From the NCBI GenBank assembly GCA_943349725.1, contig CALQZP010000004.1, positions 1 to 32,118 on the forward strand: a stretch of DNA of 32,118 nt, given 5' to 3'. Under the pieces are notes generated by a model that was given only the letters and a program-made list of their open reading frames with translations, did no database searches and was not told the origin of the DNA. The position numbers were made by a program, and so were the translations under genes. The DNA is from Candidatus Nomurabacteria bacterium (GTDB lineage: Bacteria; Patescibacteriota; Minisyncoccia; Phycocordibacterales; UBA10002). This document shows, one piece after another, positions 22,376 through 28,946 of this stretch (positions within the stretch are counted from its first letter, which is position 1; every line of letters starts with the position of its first letter).

Positions 22376-23431
22376 TTACATCTTGATAACCTTCTCCCAC
22401 GGAAGTCCTTTTTTGCCGAAATGTCCATAGCTGGCGGTTTTGAGATACCACGGCTTTCGCAGGTCCAGACGGTCAATAATCGCGAGCGGACGGAAATCAA
22501 AGTTCTTTTTAACGAGTGAGGCAAGACTTTTCCCCTTCTCATCAATCGCATGCACCATCAAGGGTTCAATGTGACCGATGGCGTAGGCGACCGAGACGAG
22601 ACAGTCCTTGGCGTAGCCGTTCGCAACGAGGTTCTTCGCGACGAAACGACACATATACGCGGCGGAGCGGTCTACCTTGGTGAGGTCCTTTCCGGAAAAC
22701 GCGCCTCCACCGTGACAAATAAGCCCGCCGTAGGTGTCTACCATAATTTTGCGTCCCGTAAGTCCTGCATCAGCCTCAAATCCTCCCTGCACAAAAATGC
22801 CGGTGGGGTTGACGAGCACTTCAATGCCCTTGAGCGAGCCTATAATCGGAGCGATAATTTTCTTCGTAACGGTCTCCGTCACTTCATCATGCAAGACACT
22901 CTTGTCGTGCTGGGTAGAGACAAGTGCGGTAGCAATCTTGTTGTCGAGAATAGTAATCTGGGTTTTGCCGTCAGGCTTGAGCCATTTGATTTCTTTTTTC
23001 TCGCGAGCCTCCTGAAGTCGGCGTGCCATTTTGTGCACGAGTACGACACCTGTAGGCAAAAATTCGGGAGTTTCCATGGTGGCGAAGCCATACATAATTC
23101 CCTGGTCGCCCGCGCCACCGGTATTCACACCCTGCGCGATGTCCTGCGACTGTTCCACAATAAAGACTTGAATGTCCAGAGGTTTGGTATAGCCGATACT
23201 TCGGTACACACTGGCGGCAATCTTCTTGTAATCCACCTTCGCATTAGTCGTCACCTCCCCGCCGAGCACGAGATGTCCGTGACTTCCGAAAGTTTCTACC
23301 GCGACCCGGCTCATCGGGTCCTGACGAAGACACTCGTCCAAAATGGCGTCCGAGATTTGGTCACAGACTTTGTCTGGGTGACCGTTCGTTACGCTTTCTA
23401 CCGTATATGTTTTTCGGTCGTGTATGTGCAT
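22376..23431 (-). CDS. metK: S-adenosylmethionine synthetase
   Basis: 351 residues from ATG 23431 (a frame reaching 23470 lies in the leader hairpin). It makes SAM from ATP and methionine as a multimer. Signatures: VTNGHPDKVCDQISDAILDE near the N-terminus with the catalytic His, GGAGDQGIMYGFATMETPEFLP (hexapeptide GAGDQG), and GGGAFSGKDLTKVDRSAAYM (phosphate-binding nonapeptide). It is somewhat shorter than the usual 380-400 residues, with the loss spread between domains. A SAM-I-clan riboswitch and terminator precede it. The AGG at GATAGGCAAGCT serves as a weak ribosome binding site. Confidence 0.97.
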   Translation of the reverse strand: MHIHDRKTYTVESVTNGHPDKVCDQISDAILDECLRQDPMSRVAVETFGSHGHLVLGGEVTTNAKVDYKKIAASVYRSIGYTKPLDIQVFIVEQSQDIAQGVNTGGAGDQGIMYGFATMETPEFLPTGVVLVHKMARRLQEAREKKEIKWLKPDGKTQITILDNKIATALVSTQHDKSVLHDEVTETVTKKIIAPIIGSLKGIEVLVNPTGIFVQGGFEADAGLTGRKIMVDTYGGLICHGGGAFSGKDLTKVDRSAAYMCRFVAKNLVANGYAKDCLVSVAYAIGHIEPLMVHAIDEKGKSLASLVKKNFDFRPLAIIDRLDLRKPWYLKTASYGHFGKKGLPWEKVIKM

Positions 23432-23492
23432 AGCTTGCCTATCACGATACCAATATGTGAATTGGTACAAATGACACTAATAAATACTAATA

Positions 23493-23519
23493 AAAGAAAA
23501 ACTTTCCCGGTAGGAAAGA
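23493..23519 (-). terminator. Riboswitch expression platform: intrinsic terminator before metK
   Basis: On the minus strand CTTTCC-TACC-GGGAAAG followed by TTTTTCTTTT, between the SAM aptamer and the metK start, so SAM binding would favour termination. A second hairpin, GTACCAAT/ATTGGTAC, lies closer to the start. Confidence 0.8.
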
Positions 23520-23526
23520 TTTTTGT

Positions 23527-23632
23527 GTAGTATCCTTCCCCCGAGGGGGCTGGGTGAGCACTTTATTCCTTTCGGAACAAGTTGCCGGAGGGTCCTTGAG
23601 CCAGTGCTCTATCCTCTCTCTTGATATCGCTA
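23527..23632 (-). promoter_or_regulatory. SAM riboswitch (SAM-I/SAM-IV clan) of metK
   Basis: Reading the minus strand from 23632: TATCAAGAGAGAGG (hallmark 5' strand of P1 and the P2 base), a P2 with loop ACTGGCTC, CTCCGGCAAC (conserved GGCAAC), P3 TTGTTCC-GAAA-GGAATAA, AAAGTGCTCACCCAGCC (matches the conserved AGGTGCTAAATCC region; CTGG in the P2 loop can pair with CCAG for the pseudoknot), a small P4 CCCC-TC-GGGG, and GAAGGATA closing P1. A SAM sensor directly upstream of metK is the classical arrangement. Its exact subclass is uncertain because P2 and P4 are compact. Confidence 0.85.
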
Positions 23633-23693
23633 TTCAGTTGTAGAGACATCATAACTAACCTCATAGAAACATGCAATGTTACAATCGAAAGTC

Positions 23694-23721
23694 TTGACCC
23701 CTATTCGGAGAGGAGTAGGAT
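23694..23721 (+). promoter_or_regulatory. Possible promoter of the 23809 gene
   Basis: TTGACC, a 16-nt spacer, TAGGAT; a leader of about 80 nt follows. Confidence 0.45.
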
Positions 23722-23808
23722 GGAGTCTAGCTGTGCTGGATTGAAAACACCTAAAAGGGGACAGAACTCCCCACAATTCCTTACAGCCAAACCACCACAA
23801 GGAATACC

Positions 23809-24201
23809 ATGAAAAAAAGAGTTGTGTTCTCTCTCATTGCGATGGTCTGCGCAATTGAATGCTTTGCACAGACCACCAACAGAACCAGCTTGGTTCTACC
23901 ACCTCCACCGCATGTTGGGAAGGGCAAAGCCCTCACCCTCACCCTCCAAATCCCTCCCCCGAAAGATGGGGAACGTATCATTGGGGTGACACTCATCATC
24001 ACGAGCGTCACCTCAGAAGACACTAAAAAAGAAAAAGAGACTGTCCCTCCACTACCTCCCATTCAATTGCGAAGAATAGAGCCGAGGGATAAGCTCACCA
24101 CAAACTCAAGTTGGAGGTTTGTGAGCGAAACGAGCGAGCGATGGGGACTGCTCACATCCCGCGAGCCGCGACCGATATTCGCGCTTCAGCGCAACTTCTG
24201 A
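23809..24201 (+). CDS. Small secreted protein
   Basis: 130 residues with a signal peptide (KKRVVFSLIAMVCAIECFAQ, cleavage after FAQ). The rest is Pro/Thr-rich, with a probable beta core LTLTLQIPPPKDGERIIGVTLIITSVTSE and a basic C-terminus. The ribosome binding site AAGGA sits 5 nt before ATG. No known domain. It converges on tsaC, and the terminator between them can serve both strands. Codon use and the PPLPP segments are unlike neighbours, but not enough to claim transfer. Confidence 0.75.
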   Translation: MKKRVVFSLIAMVCAIECFAQTTNRTSLVLPPPPHVGKGKALTLTLQIPPPKDGERIIGVTLIITSVTSEDTKKEKETVPPLPPIQLRRIEPRDKLTTNSSWRFVSETSERWGLLTSREPRPIFALQRNF

Positions 24202-24219
24202 AAATGCAGCAGGGCACGG

Positions 24220-24253
24220 AGGGCGCCACCCATACACGAGTGGCGCCTTTTTA
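24220..24253. terminator. Terminator between 23809-24201 and tsaC
   Basis: GGCGCCAC, CCATACACGA loop, GTGGCGCC, TTTTT on the plus strand. Confidence 0.88.
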
Positions 24254-24820
24254 TATGTTAATGTACACACTTCCCTGTCGTAGAATCTTCAGTTTTCCCT
24301 CAGGAAACGAAATCAAGGTGGACGGTTTTCCCTCCCTTTTTTTACCGGCACTCACATAGAAATCAACCGCACTCCCGAAATAGTTTTTAGCTTCCGTAAT
24401 AGTGGTCGCAGGTGGCTTGCCTTCAGGATTTGCGCTCGGAGCAAGAAGCGGACCTGTCTTTTTGAGAAGCGAAATAAGTTTCGAAGCACGGGGAAACCGA
24501 AACGCGAGCGACTGCGTCCCAAGATGCAGATACGAGAATTTCTTTTGCGGGCAGGGAAATACCACACTGACCTTTCCGGGCCATACTTTTTTGAGTATTT
24601 CCTTTTCAAACAAAGAGAGCGTTACGCCAAAATCTACGAGCTCACTCACTGAGCTTATCAGGATAATGAACGGCTTCCCTTCGGTCTTGCGACGCAAGTG
24701 GTACAGACGCGCCACCGCTTTTTTGTTTTGTGCTGAAGCGACAACGCCATAAAGCGTGTCGGTGGGAATGACCCCAAGACCTCCACGTTTTAGAACCGAA
24801 ACTATGTTTGATGAAGGCAT
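24251..24820 (-). CDS. tsaC: L-threonylcarbamoyladenylate synthase (YrdC/TsaC)
   Basis: 189 residues from ATG 24820. It makes threonylcarbamoyl-AMP for the t6A37 modification of ANN-decoding tRNAs. Signatures: LKRGGLGVIPTDTLYGVVA at the N-terminus, HLRRKTEGKPFIILISS, WPGKVSVVFPC, LAFRFPRA and LLAPSANPEGKPPATT. The length fits the YrdC-only TsaC form without a Sua5 domain. A GTG at 24865, which overlaps the upstream stop as GTGA and has an AAGG site, would add 15 residues reading VIPVQTGIQ, the translation of a REP-like repeat; it may be the start actually used. Confidence 0.93.
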   Translation of the reverse strand: MPSSNIVSVLKRGGLGVIPTDTLYGVVASAQNKKAVARLYHLRRKTEGKPFIILISSVSELVDFGVTLSLFEKEILKKVWPGKVSVVFPCPQKKFSYLHLGTQSLAFRFPRASKLISLLKKTGPLLAPSANPEGKPPATTITEAKNYFGSAVDFYVSAGKKREGKPSTLISFPEGKLKILRQGSVYINI

Positions 24821-24821
24821 A

Positions 24822-24852
24822 CTCTGGATCCCTGTTTGCACAGGGATAACAC
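24822..24852. repeat. REP-like repeat at the tsaC start
   Basis: ATCCCTGTTTGCACAGGGAT forms a hairpin (ATCCCTG/CAGGGAT). In frame it reads VIPVQTGIQ, a phrase often produced by such repeats. Confidence 0.55.
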
Positions 24853-24861
24853 TGACTCGTG

Positions 24862-25416
24862 TCACTTTACCTTGAAGGTTGCCACTACTCCCTCTACAAG
24901 TACATCTTCTTTGTAATTAAAGTCGAGGGCACCTACATCACGATAAATGACAATACGATAGGTTCCACCAGCAACAGTCGGGCGTAATAGTTCAACCGAA
25001 ACATTCTCTCCCTTCCCGGCAAAAACCTTGCTTGCTCCAAGAATGTTACCAGGTTTGCCTTCCTTCACTTCGCGAACTGCAACCCACAGTGCTTCCTTCG
25101 CTTCCACACTTTCAATAAGTACCTTTGAACCTGCCTCCTGGTCCTTCACGATTAGGGTGTTTGAAACCGGAAGTACTGTGTCGGCGACCTTCCTCGAAAC
25201 TTCAGGAGTACTACCGGTAGCAGCCTTTGTTGGTGTAGTAGTAGAAATCGTTAACATATCAGTAGATTCTTTTCCGATTGTCGTTAGGGTGTCCTTCCGT
25301 TCACCTGCTCCCGCACGGCGGTCCTGCCAAAAGACACCCATCGCAAAGCCGACCAAAAGGCCGATGATAAGAGCGGTGATAATTTTTCCCGACGCGCTGT
25401 TTGTGGTTGGCTCCAT
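24862..25416 (-). CDS. Membrane-anchored protein with DUF7282-like beta-sandwich
   Basis: 184 residues. One N-terminal helix (about 12-30, ITALIIGLLVGFAMGVFW) is followed by a Thr/Ser-rich linker (TTIGKES...TTTPTKAATGSTP). A C-terminal domain (about 95-184) has VLIESVEAKEALWVAVREVKEGKPGNILGASKVFAGKGENVSVELLRPTVAGGTYRIVIYRD, resembling the DUF7282 layout (VVIH...WVVIH-D-G-x-LGxSxxL-xG-x-x-xVxVxL). The function of that domain is unknown. Its stop overlaps the GTG before tsaC. Confidence 0.75.
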   Translation of the reverse strand: MEPTTNSASGKIITALIIGLLVGFAMGVFWQDRRAGAGERKDTLTTIGKESTDMLTISTTTPTKAATGSTPEVSRKVADTVLPVSNTLIVKDQEAGSKVLIESVEAKEALWVAVREVKEGKPGNILGASKVFAGKGENVSVELLRPTVAGGTYRIVIYRDVGALDFNYKEDVLVEGVVATFKVK

Positions 25417-25629
25417 AGAAGAGATAAAATATGAATAATGGAATATGGAATATGGAGGTATTGTAAGGAATTGCCCCGAAATAGAAACTAGACCGGAGCT
25501 TGATGCTGTGCTATACCTACTGGTAGATTTTTGACCTTACTTTTGCCACCGGTCTGATTTCACCCCTAGAAAGGAGACGAGACATACCTTCTATATCGTA
25601 GGGTCTTTTTCAGACGCGTGTGGGCCGGG

Positions 25630-25661
25630 GAGTCGTGCACCGTTCACGACTCCCCCTTTTT
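25630..25661 (+). terminator. Hairpin with T run upstream of the alpha/beta hydrolase
   Basis: GGGAGTCGTG, CACCGTT loop, CACGACTCCC, then CCTTTTTA. The 25417-25685 gap otherwise holds GGAATATGG words and no gene I can support. Confidence 0.85.
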
Positions 25662-25685
25662 ATATCGTATACTTATTACAAAGCT

Positions 25686-26471
25686 ATGTTTCGTACCCGC
25701 TTCAAAAAAGAAATTGTCTGCGAGTTTATTCCACCCCAGAAGTCTAGCCGAAGGGTAATTGTCCTTGCCCACGGCATGCCGGGAGTCCCCAAGGCGAAAG
25801 AAACGATGGAGTTCTGGTCCAAAAAAGGTTTCTGGGTCTTTCTTCCCCGCTACCGAGGCACGTGGGAAAGTAGTGGCGAGTTTCTCAAACATTCTCCCGA
25901 AAAAGATATTTTGGATGTGATAGACGGAATCGTTAGAGGTTTTTCAGACTTATGGTCCGGTGCTGTATTCCATATTCCAAATTCCATATTCTATATCTTT
26001 GGCGGCAGTTTCGGTGGTCCCGCCGCAATTCTCTGTTCGCGTGACCCGCGAGTCACGAAAGCCGTCGCCTTCGCGCCTGTTATAGACTGGGAAGCACCTT
26101 CCGACGAGCCGATGGACCAGCTCGGGGCCTTTCTCCCAAAAGGATTTGGTAACTGCTATCGATTCTCAAAAAAGAATTGGAATCGTTTAAGTCGCAATGA
26201 GTTCTATAGTCCCATCTCTCTTCTCTCCTCCCCTCCTCGGCTGAGGAGGGGTGCCGGAGGCGGGGTGGTGGGACAGGTTTTCGACGGCAAAAAACTCCTT
26301 ATTTTCCACGCCAAGGACGATACCTGCGTTCCCTATTCATACACCAAGAAATTCGCCGAAAAAGTTGGCGCAAAACTCGTCACCCTCCGTTCCGGCGGAC
26401 ACTTCGGCTTCAACAAATCCATTGAACCCAAAATCTATAATGAGATACGGAAATTCATCGCACATAATTGA
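25686..26471 (+). CDS. Alpha/beta-hydrolase fold protein carrying an in-frame repeat
   Basis: 261 residues from ATG 25686. Catalytic set of a prolyl-oligopeptidase-like alpha/beta hydrolase: oxyanion strand VIVLAHGMPG, PRYRGTWESSG, nucleophile elbow FGGSFGGPAA (Ser), acid in FHAKDDTCVP, and His in RSGGHFGFN. Residues about 178-197 (SLLSSPPRLRRGAGGGVVGQ), just before the acid strand, are the translation of a GC-rich palindromic repeat. IPNSIFYIF before the elbow is encoded by CCATATT words. Both look like insertions tolerated in loops. The substrate is unknown. A GTG at 25620 lies in the terminator hairpin and is rejected. Confidence 0.86.
   Translation: MFRTRFKKEIVCEFIPPQKSSRRVIVLAHGMPGVPKAKETMEFWSKKGFWVFLPRYRGTWESSGEFLKHSPEKDILDVIDGIVRGFSDLWSGAVFHIPNSIFYIFGGSFGGPAAILCSRDPRVTKAVAFAPVIDWEAPSDEPMDQLGAFLPKGFGNCYRFSKKNWNRLSRNEFYSPISLLSSPPRLRRGAGGGVVGQVFDGKKLLIFHAKDDTCVPYSYTKKFAEKVGAKLVTLRSGGHFGFNKSIEPKIYNEIRKFIAHN
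26217..26276. repeat. GC-rich palindromic element inside the hydrolase gene
   Basis: CCCCTCCTCGGCTGAGGAGGGG palindrome core plus TGCCGGAGGCGGGGTGGTGGG, the same parts as the copy in truB (27260-27349) and the one at 32025-32080. Confidence 0.8.
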
Positions 26472-26496
26472 CAGATACTTAATCATGTGCTAATAT
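26468..26496 (+). promoter_or_regulatory. Promoter of the PPC-domain gene
   Basis: TTGACA 26468-26473 (overlapping the end of the hydrolase gene), a 17-nt spacer, TAATAT 26491-26496. Confidence 0.8.
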
Positions 26497-26502
26497 TCCT
26501 TG

Positions 26503-26587
26503 AGCTCAAGCTCCTTGAGAGGTTGGTTGAAATGGGCGTTTTAAACGCTTTTTTTGTTTTCAAAGCGTCCATTTCAACCAAAAAACT
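26503..26587 (+). promoter_or_regulatory. Attenuator-like leader of the PPC-domain gene
   Basis: TTGGTTGAAATGG (26523-26535) pairs perfectly with CCATTTCAACCAA (26569-26581). Inside are two competing hairpins: GCGTTTTAAACGC followed by seven T (26536-26555, a terminator), and ACGCTTT with AAAGCGT, which would undo it. Upstream, CTTGAG-CTCAAG-CTC-CTTGAG offers another either/or pairing. The leader ends 6 nt before ATG and has no Shine-Dalgarno. The trigger is unknown. Confidence 0.65.
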
Positions 26588-27067
26588 ATGCAAATATCAA
26601 CTGTCAGTTTACGGAACGTCGCTTTCCGCCTTACAAGCGGAGAAGATCTGAACACTCAGTTGGAGGCCTATCTCCAGAAACTAGGGGCTGGATTTCTTTG
26701 GCTTTACGGCTTGCAGGCGCAAATCACCTCGGCCACGCTTCGCTTCTGGGATGTGAAGGCACAAGTTTATAAAAAACACATCATTCAGCCTCCTGGCCAT
26801 TCCCGAATTGAACCTGGAGCTATCTCGGGAAATGTCACCTGGGTGAACGGAAAACCGTTTGCTCACATTCACGGAGCTTTCTTCTCCGCGGAACCCGCCG
26901 AGCAAGGGAAGCTCCTCGGGGGAGGTCACATCTGCGAGCTTGTCGCGGGTAGAACCTTGGAAGGACTCATCGGCATCGGGGATACTAAAATAACCCGGGT
27001 GCTCGACGAGCATCCTGATTGCCAAGTGAAAACCTGGCGTTTTCCCGGAGACGTCGGAAATCCTTAG
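26588..27067 (+). CDS. PPC-domain (DUF296) protein
   Basis: 159 residues, a single plant-and-prokaryote-conserved domain. FRLTSGEDLNTQLEAYLQK is the opening helix, GLQAQITSATLRFWD the next strands, PGAISGNVTWVNGKPFAHIHGAFF and LLGGGHICELVAGRTLEGLIGI the core. The conserved His residues of HIH and GGH, which bind metal in this family, are kept. Members form trimers; plant ones bind DNA through an added AT-hook that is absent here. It is transcribed alone from its own promoter and switch-like leader. Its biochemical role in bacteria is unclear. Confidence 0.9.
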   Translation: MQISTVSLRNVAFRLTSGEDLNTQLEAYLQKLGAGFLWLYGLQAQITSATLRFWDVKAQVYKKHIIQPPGHSRIEPGAISGNVTWVNGKPFAHIHGAFFSAEPAEQGKLLGGGHICELVAGRTLEGLIGIGDTKITRVLDEHPDCQVKTWRFPGDVGNP

Positions 27068-27084
27068 AAACCTTAACACTCACA

Positions 27085-27120
27085 CGACCCGCAGTCCTCA
27101 AGGCAGCGGGTCGATTTTTT
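27085..27120 (+). terminator. Rho-independent terminator of the PPC-domain gene
   Basis: CGACCCGC, 13-nt loop, GCGGGTCG, ATTTTTT. It overlaps the last codons of the convergent truB. Confidence 0.92.
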
Positions 27121-27814
27121 GTGCATTTTCTATTTTGAACTCCCCGATACGCGTACGGCGCAGTCCCGCAAGCGTTGCGGGGACACCGAGACGACGGCCA
27201 AACTCTTCGGCAAGGGAGCGGATATAGGTTCCGCTTGTGACAGAGAAGCGGGCAGAAACACACCACCCCTCATTCCCCTCCTCAGCCGAGGAGGGGAGGA
27301 AATCCCTCCCCGCCGCAGACGACGGTACTCCCTTTTCCAAAGGGAGAATACCGAACCCGAGAAGCTCGCAGTCTGTCACTTCCATCGTCTTTATTGGCGT
27401 ATCCACCACCTCCCCGCGTCTCGCTTTTTTGTACAGTGCCTCTCCACCGCGTTTAATCGCCGAATAGGCAGGCACGTGGAGTTCAAGTTTCCCCACCATT
27501 TCTTTTAAGACTTTTCTTATTTCTTCCTCCCTTAATTCATAATTCTTAATTCCTACTTCCTTCAGGATTTTTCCTGTCACATCTCCCGTATCGGTTTGCA
27601 CTCCAAGCAAGATCTCCGCCTCGTATGTCTTCGGCAGCTTCAAAAAATCCTGAAGTTTCTTCGTCCCGTCCCCTACCCCGATAATCATGAGTCCTGTCGC
27701 CATCGGGTCCAGCGTCCCGGCATGACCCATCTTTCTAATGCCGAGCTTACGGCGAAGTATCCGAATGCAGTCAAAAGAAGTGATGCCTTTTGGTTTGTCT
27801 ATCAGCAATATCAT
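27098..27814 (-). CDS. truB: tRNA pseudouridine(55) synthase with in-frame repeat insertions
   Basis: 238 residues. Isomerises U55 in the T loop of tRNAs. MILLIDKPKGITSFD and MGHAGTLDPMATGLMIIGVG carry the catalytic Asp36; VPAYSAIKRGGEALYKKARRGE and SGTYIRSLAEEFGRRLG are the other TruB motifs. It lacks the C-terminal PUA domain. Residues about 156-185 (ILPLEKGVPSSAAGRDF and following) are the translation of a GC-rich palindromic repeat inserted between two beta strands. GIKNYELREEE (about 88-98) is encoded by the AATTAAGAATTATGAATTA repeat word. Both keep the frame, so the enzyme should still be made. Confidence 0.95.
   Translation of the reverse strand: MILLIDKPKGITSFDCIRILRRKLGIRKMGHAGTLDPMATGLMIIGVGDGTKKLQDFLKLPKTYEAEILLGVQTDTGDVTGKILKEVGIKNYELREEEIRKVLKEMVGKLELHVPAYSAIKRGGEALYKKARRGEVVDTPIKTMEVTDCELLGFGILPLEKGVPSSAAGRDFLPSSAEEGNEGWCVSARFSVTSGTYIRSLAEEFGRRLGVPATLAGLRRTRIGEFKIENAQKIDPLP
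27260..27349. repeat. GC-rich palindromic element inside truB
   Basis: CCCCTCCTCAGCCGAGGAGGGG core, GGAAATCCCTCCCCGCCG, and CTCCCTTTTCCAAAGGGAG end, the same modules as 8604-8740 and 5122-5318. Confidence 0.82.
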
Positions 27815-27815
27815 A

Positions 27816-27912
27816 GTTCGTAAAGTTCATAAAGTAGCAAGTTCATAAAGCAAGCAAAGCCTATCTCTAACTTTATAACTTTACAAACTTTATAAACCTT
27901 ATAAACTTATCA
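27816..27912. repeat. TTCATAAAG / CTTTATAAAC word tract
   Basis: GTTCATAAAGTAG words at the left face ACTTTATAA words at the right, so the divergent truB and 27914 gap is self-complementary. Confidence 0.75.
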
Positions 27913-27913
27913 T

Positions 27914-28168
27914 ATGTCCCACATTTCACGCGACGAATTTCGGAAGGCACTTTACAAGCTCAAATCTGGCGGGTCTTTTTCTAACCACGAAATTGATGAG
28001 GTGGAGAACATCTTTTACAGTAGTCTTCACGAGAGTGGGCCAAGTGCAGGCATAAGCAGTGAAGAACTCAAAAAAGGTATTCACTACCTCAAGCATCACC
28101 CTGAAAATCATCATCTCTCACATGATGAAATTACGAAACTGGAGGAGGTGATGAGACATTATCTCTAA
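27914..28168 (+). CDS. Small helical protein with two EF-hand-like halves
   Basis: 84 residues, two similar halves: ISRDEFRKALYKLKSGGSFSNHEIDEVENIF and ISSEELKKGIHYLKHHPENHHLSHDEITKLEEVM. Each is helix-loop-helix, as in EF-hands, but the loops lack the full set of Ca-binding Asp residues. The second half is His rich (HYLKHHPENHHLSH). No Shine-Dalgarno; a TATAAA lies 8 nt before the ATG. Its 3' end overlaps the convergent 28131-28556 gene by 38 nt. Function unknown. Confidence 0.7.
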   Translation: MSHISRDEFRKALYKLKSGGSFSNHEIDEVENIFYSSLHESGPSAGISSEELKKGIHYLKHHPENHHLSHDEITKLEEVMRHYL

Positions 28169-28556
28169 TCACATACTTACTCATGAGAAAAAGGAGGAGT
28201 TTTAACATGACTAGCGCGGGCGCAATCCGAAATAGAGTGAATAGTGCAAGGCCGGCAAGTGTCGGAAAAGCGGGGTCATTGGATAAGCTTGCCCAGTAGT
28301 AAAAGATAAGGGAAACAAGGATTCCTGCACTCATCACATACTTTTGCAACCACTTTTCACTTTTAAGTGTACGATGAAGATCTACGGCAAGAGAGATGAA
28401 GACCACGAGGTTGAAAAGAGTTGCTCCATATAACTCATTCCTTACCCAGCCACCCGTTGCCAACTCGTAAGCAACCTCGGAAAAGATTATAGAAACGGCA
28501 ACAGCCAAAAAGCTTGCCGGTAAGAAAAGGTAAAGAAATTTGGGCTGTATTTTCAT
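28131..28556 (-). CDS. Four-helix membrane protein
   Basis: 141 residues with four hydrophobic segments (about 6-27, 42-60, 72-90, 96-124). The loops are short and the N-terminus basic. No motif recognised. It follows the 28566 gene by 9 nt and is probably the third gene of the sigma-factor unit (29561 to 28131), which makes a role in envelope sensing or response possible (inference). Confidence 0.7.
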   Translation of the reverse strand: MKIQPKFLYLFLPASFLAVAVSIIFSEVAYELATGGWVRNELYGATLFNLVVFISLAVDLHRTLKSEKWLQKYVMSAGILVSLIFYYWASLSNDPAFPTLAGLALFTLFRIAPALVMLKLLLFLMSKYVIRDNVSSPPPVS

Positions 28557-28565
28557 ACATGAGGA

Positions 28566-28946
28566 CTATAGCGGCTTGCTTTCACTTTTCTGTTCTCGTA
28601 GGGTTCTCACTGCCCTCACAGCCTGCTTCAGATGCCTGACGGCAAAGAAGCCGACCACTCCGAGCGCCACGAGGAGGATTTTTGTTTGGAGCTTTGTTCC
28701 CGACACGGCAGAAAGTGAAAACATGAGCGCTTTTGACCCAGACGCGGCGGTGGAAAAGTTGGAGAGGACATCACCCACCGACACAAAGACGGTGACCATA
28801 AATACGGCGACCACAATAAGCACGCAATCAAAAGCGAGAGGCGAAAGATTGCGCACCATAAACAAAAGATAGATGCGACGCATTATCCTCTGCTTCAAGG
28901 TTCGGCTTGTCTCCGATTGTGGGTTAAATTCGTCTTCCATATTCAT
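28566..28946 (-). CDS. Two-helix membrane protein coupled to the sigma factor
   Basis: 126 residues. A charged cytoplasmic N-terminus (about 1-36, MNMEDEFNPQSETSRTLKQRIMRRIY) precedes helix 1 (about 38-58). An external Ser-rich loop and helix 2 (about 90-104) follow, with a basic tail. The start codon directly abuts the sigma-factor stop (TAAATG), so translation is coupled. Position and topology would fit an anti-sigma or sigma-regulatory protein, but no zinc-binding anti-sigma motif (HxxxCxxC) is present, so this is inference only. Confidence 0.75.
   Translation of the reverse strand: MNMEDEFNPQSETSRTLKQRIMRRIYLLFMVRNLSPLAFDCVLIVVAVFMVTVFVSVGDVLSNFSTAASGSKALMFSLSAVSGTKLQTKILLVALGVVGFFAVRHLKQAVRAVRTLREQKSESKPL

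Noticed and set aside
22550-23530. Long plus-strand frame of 326 codons
   Set aside because: Complementary-strand shadow of metK.
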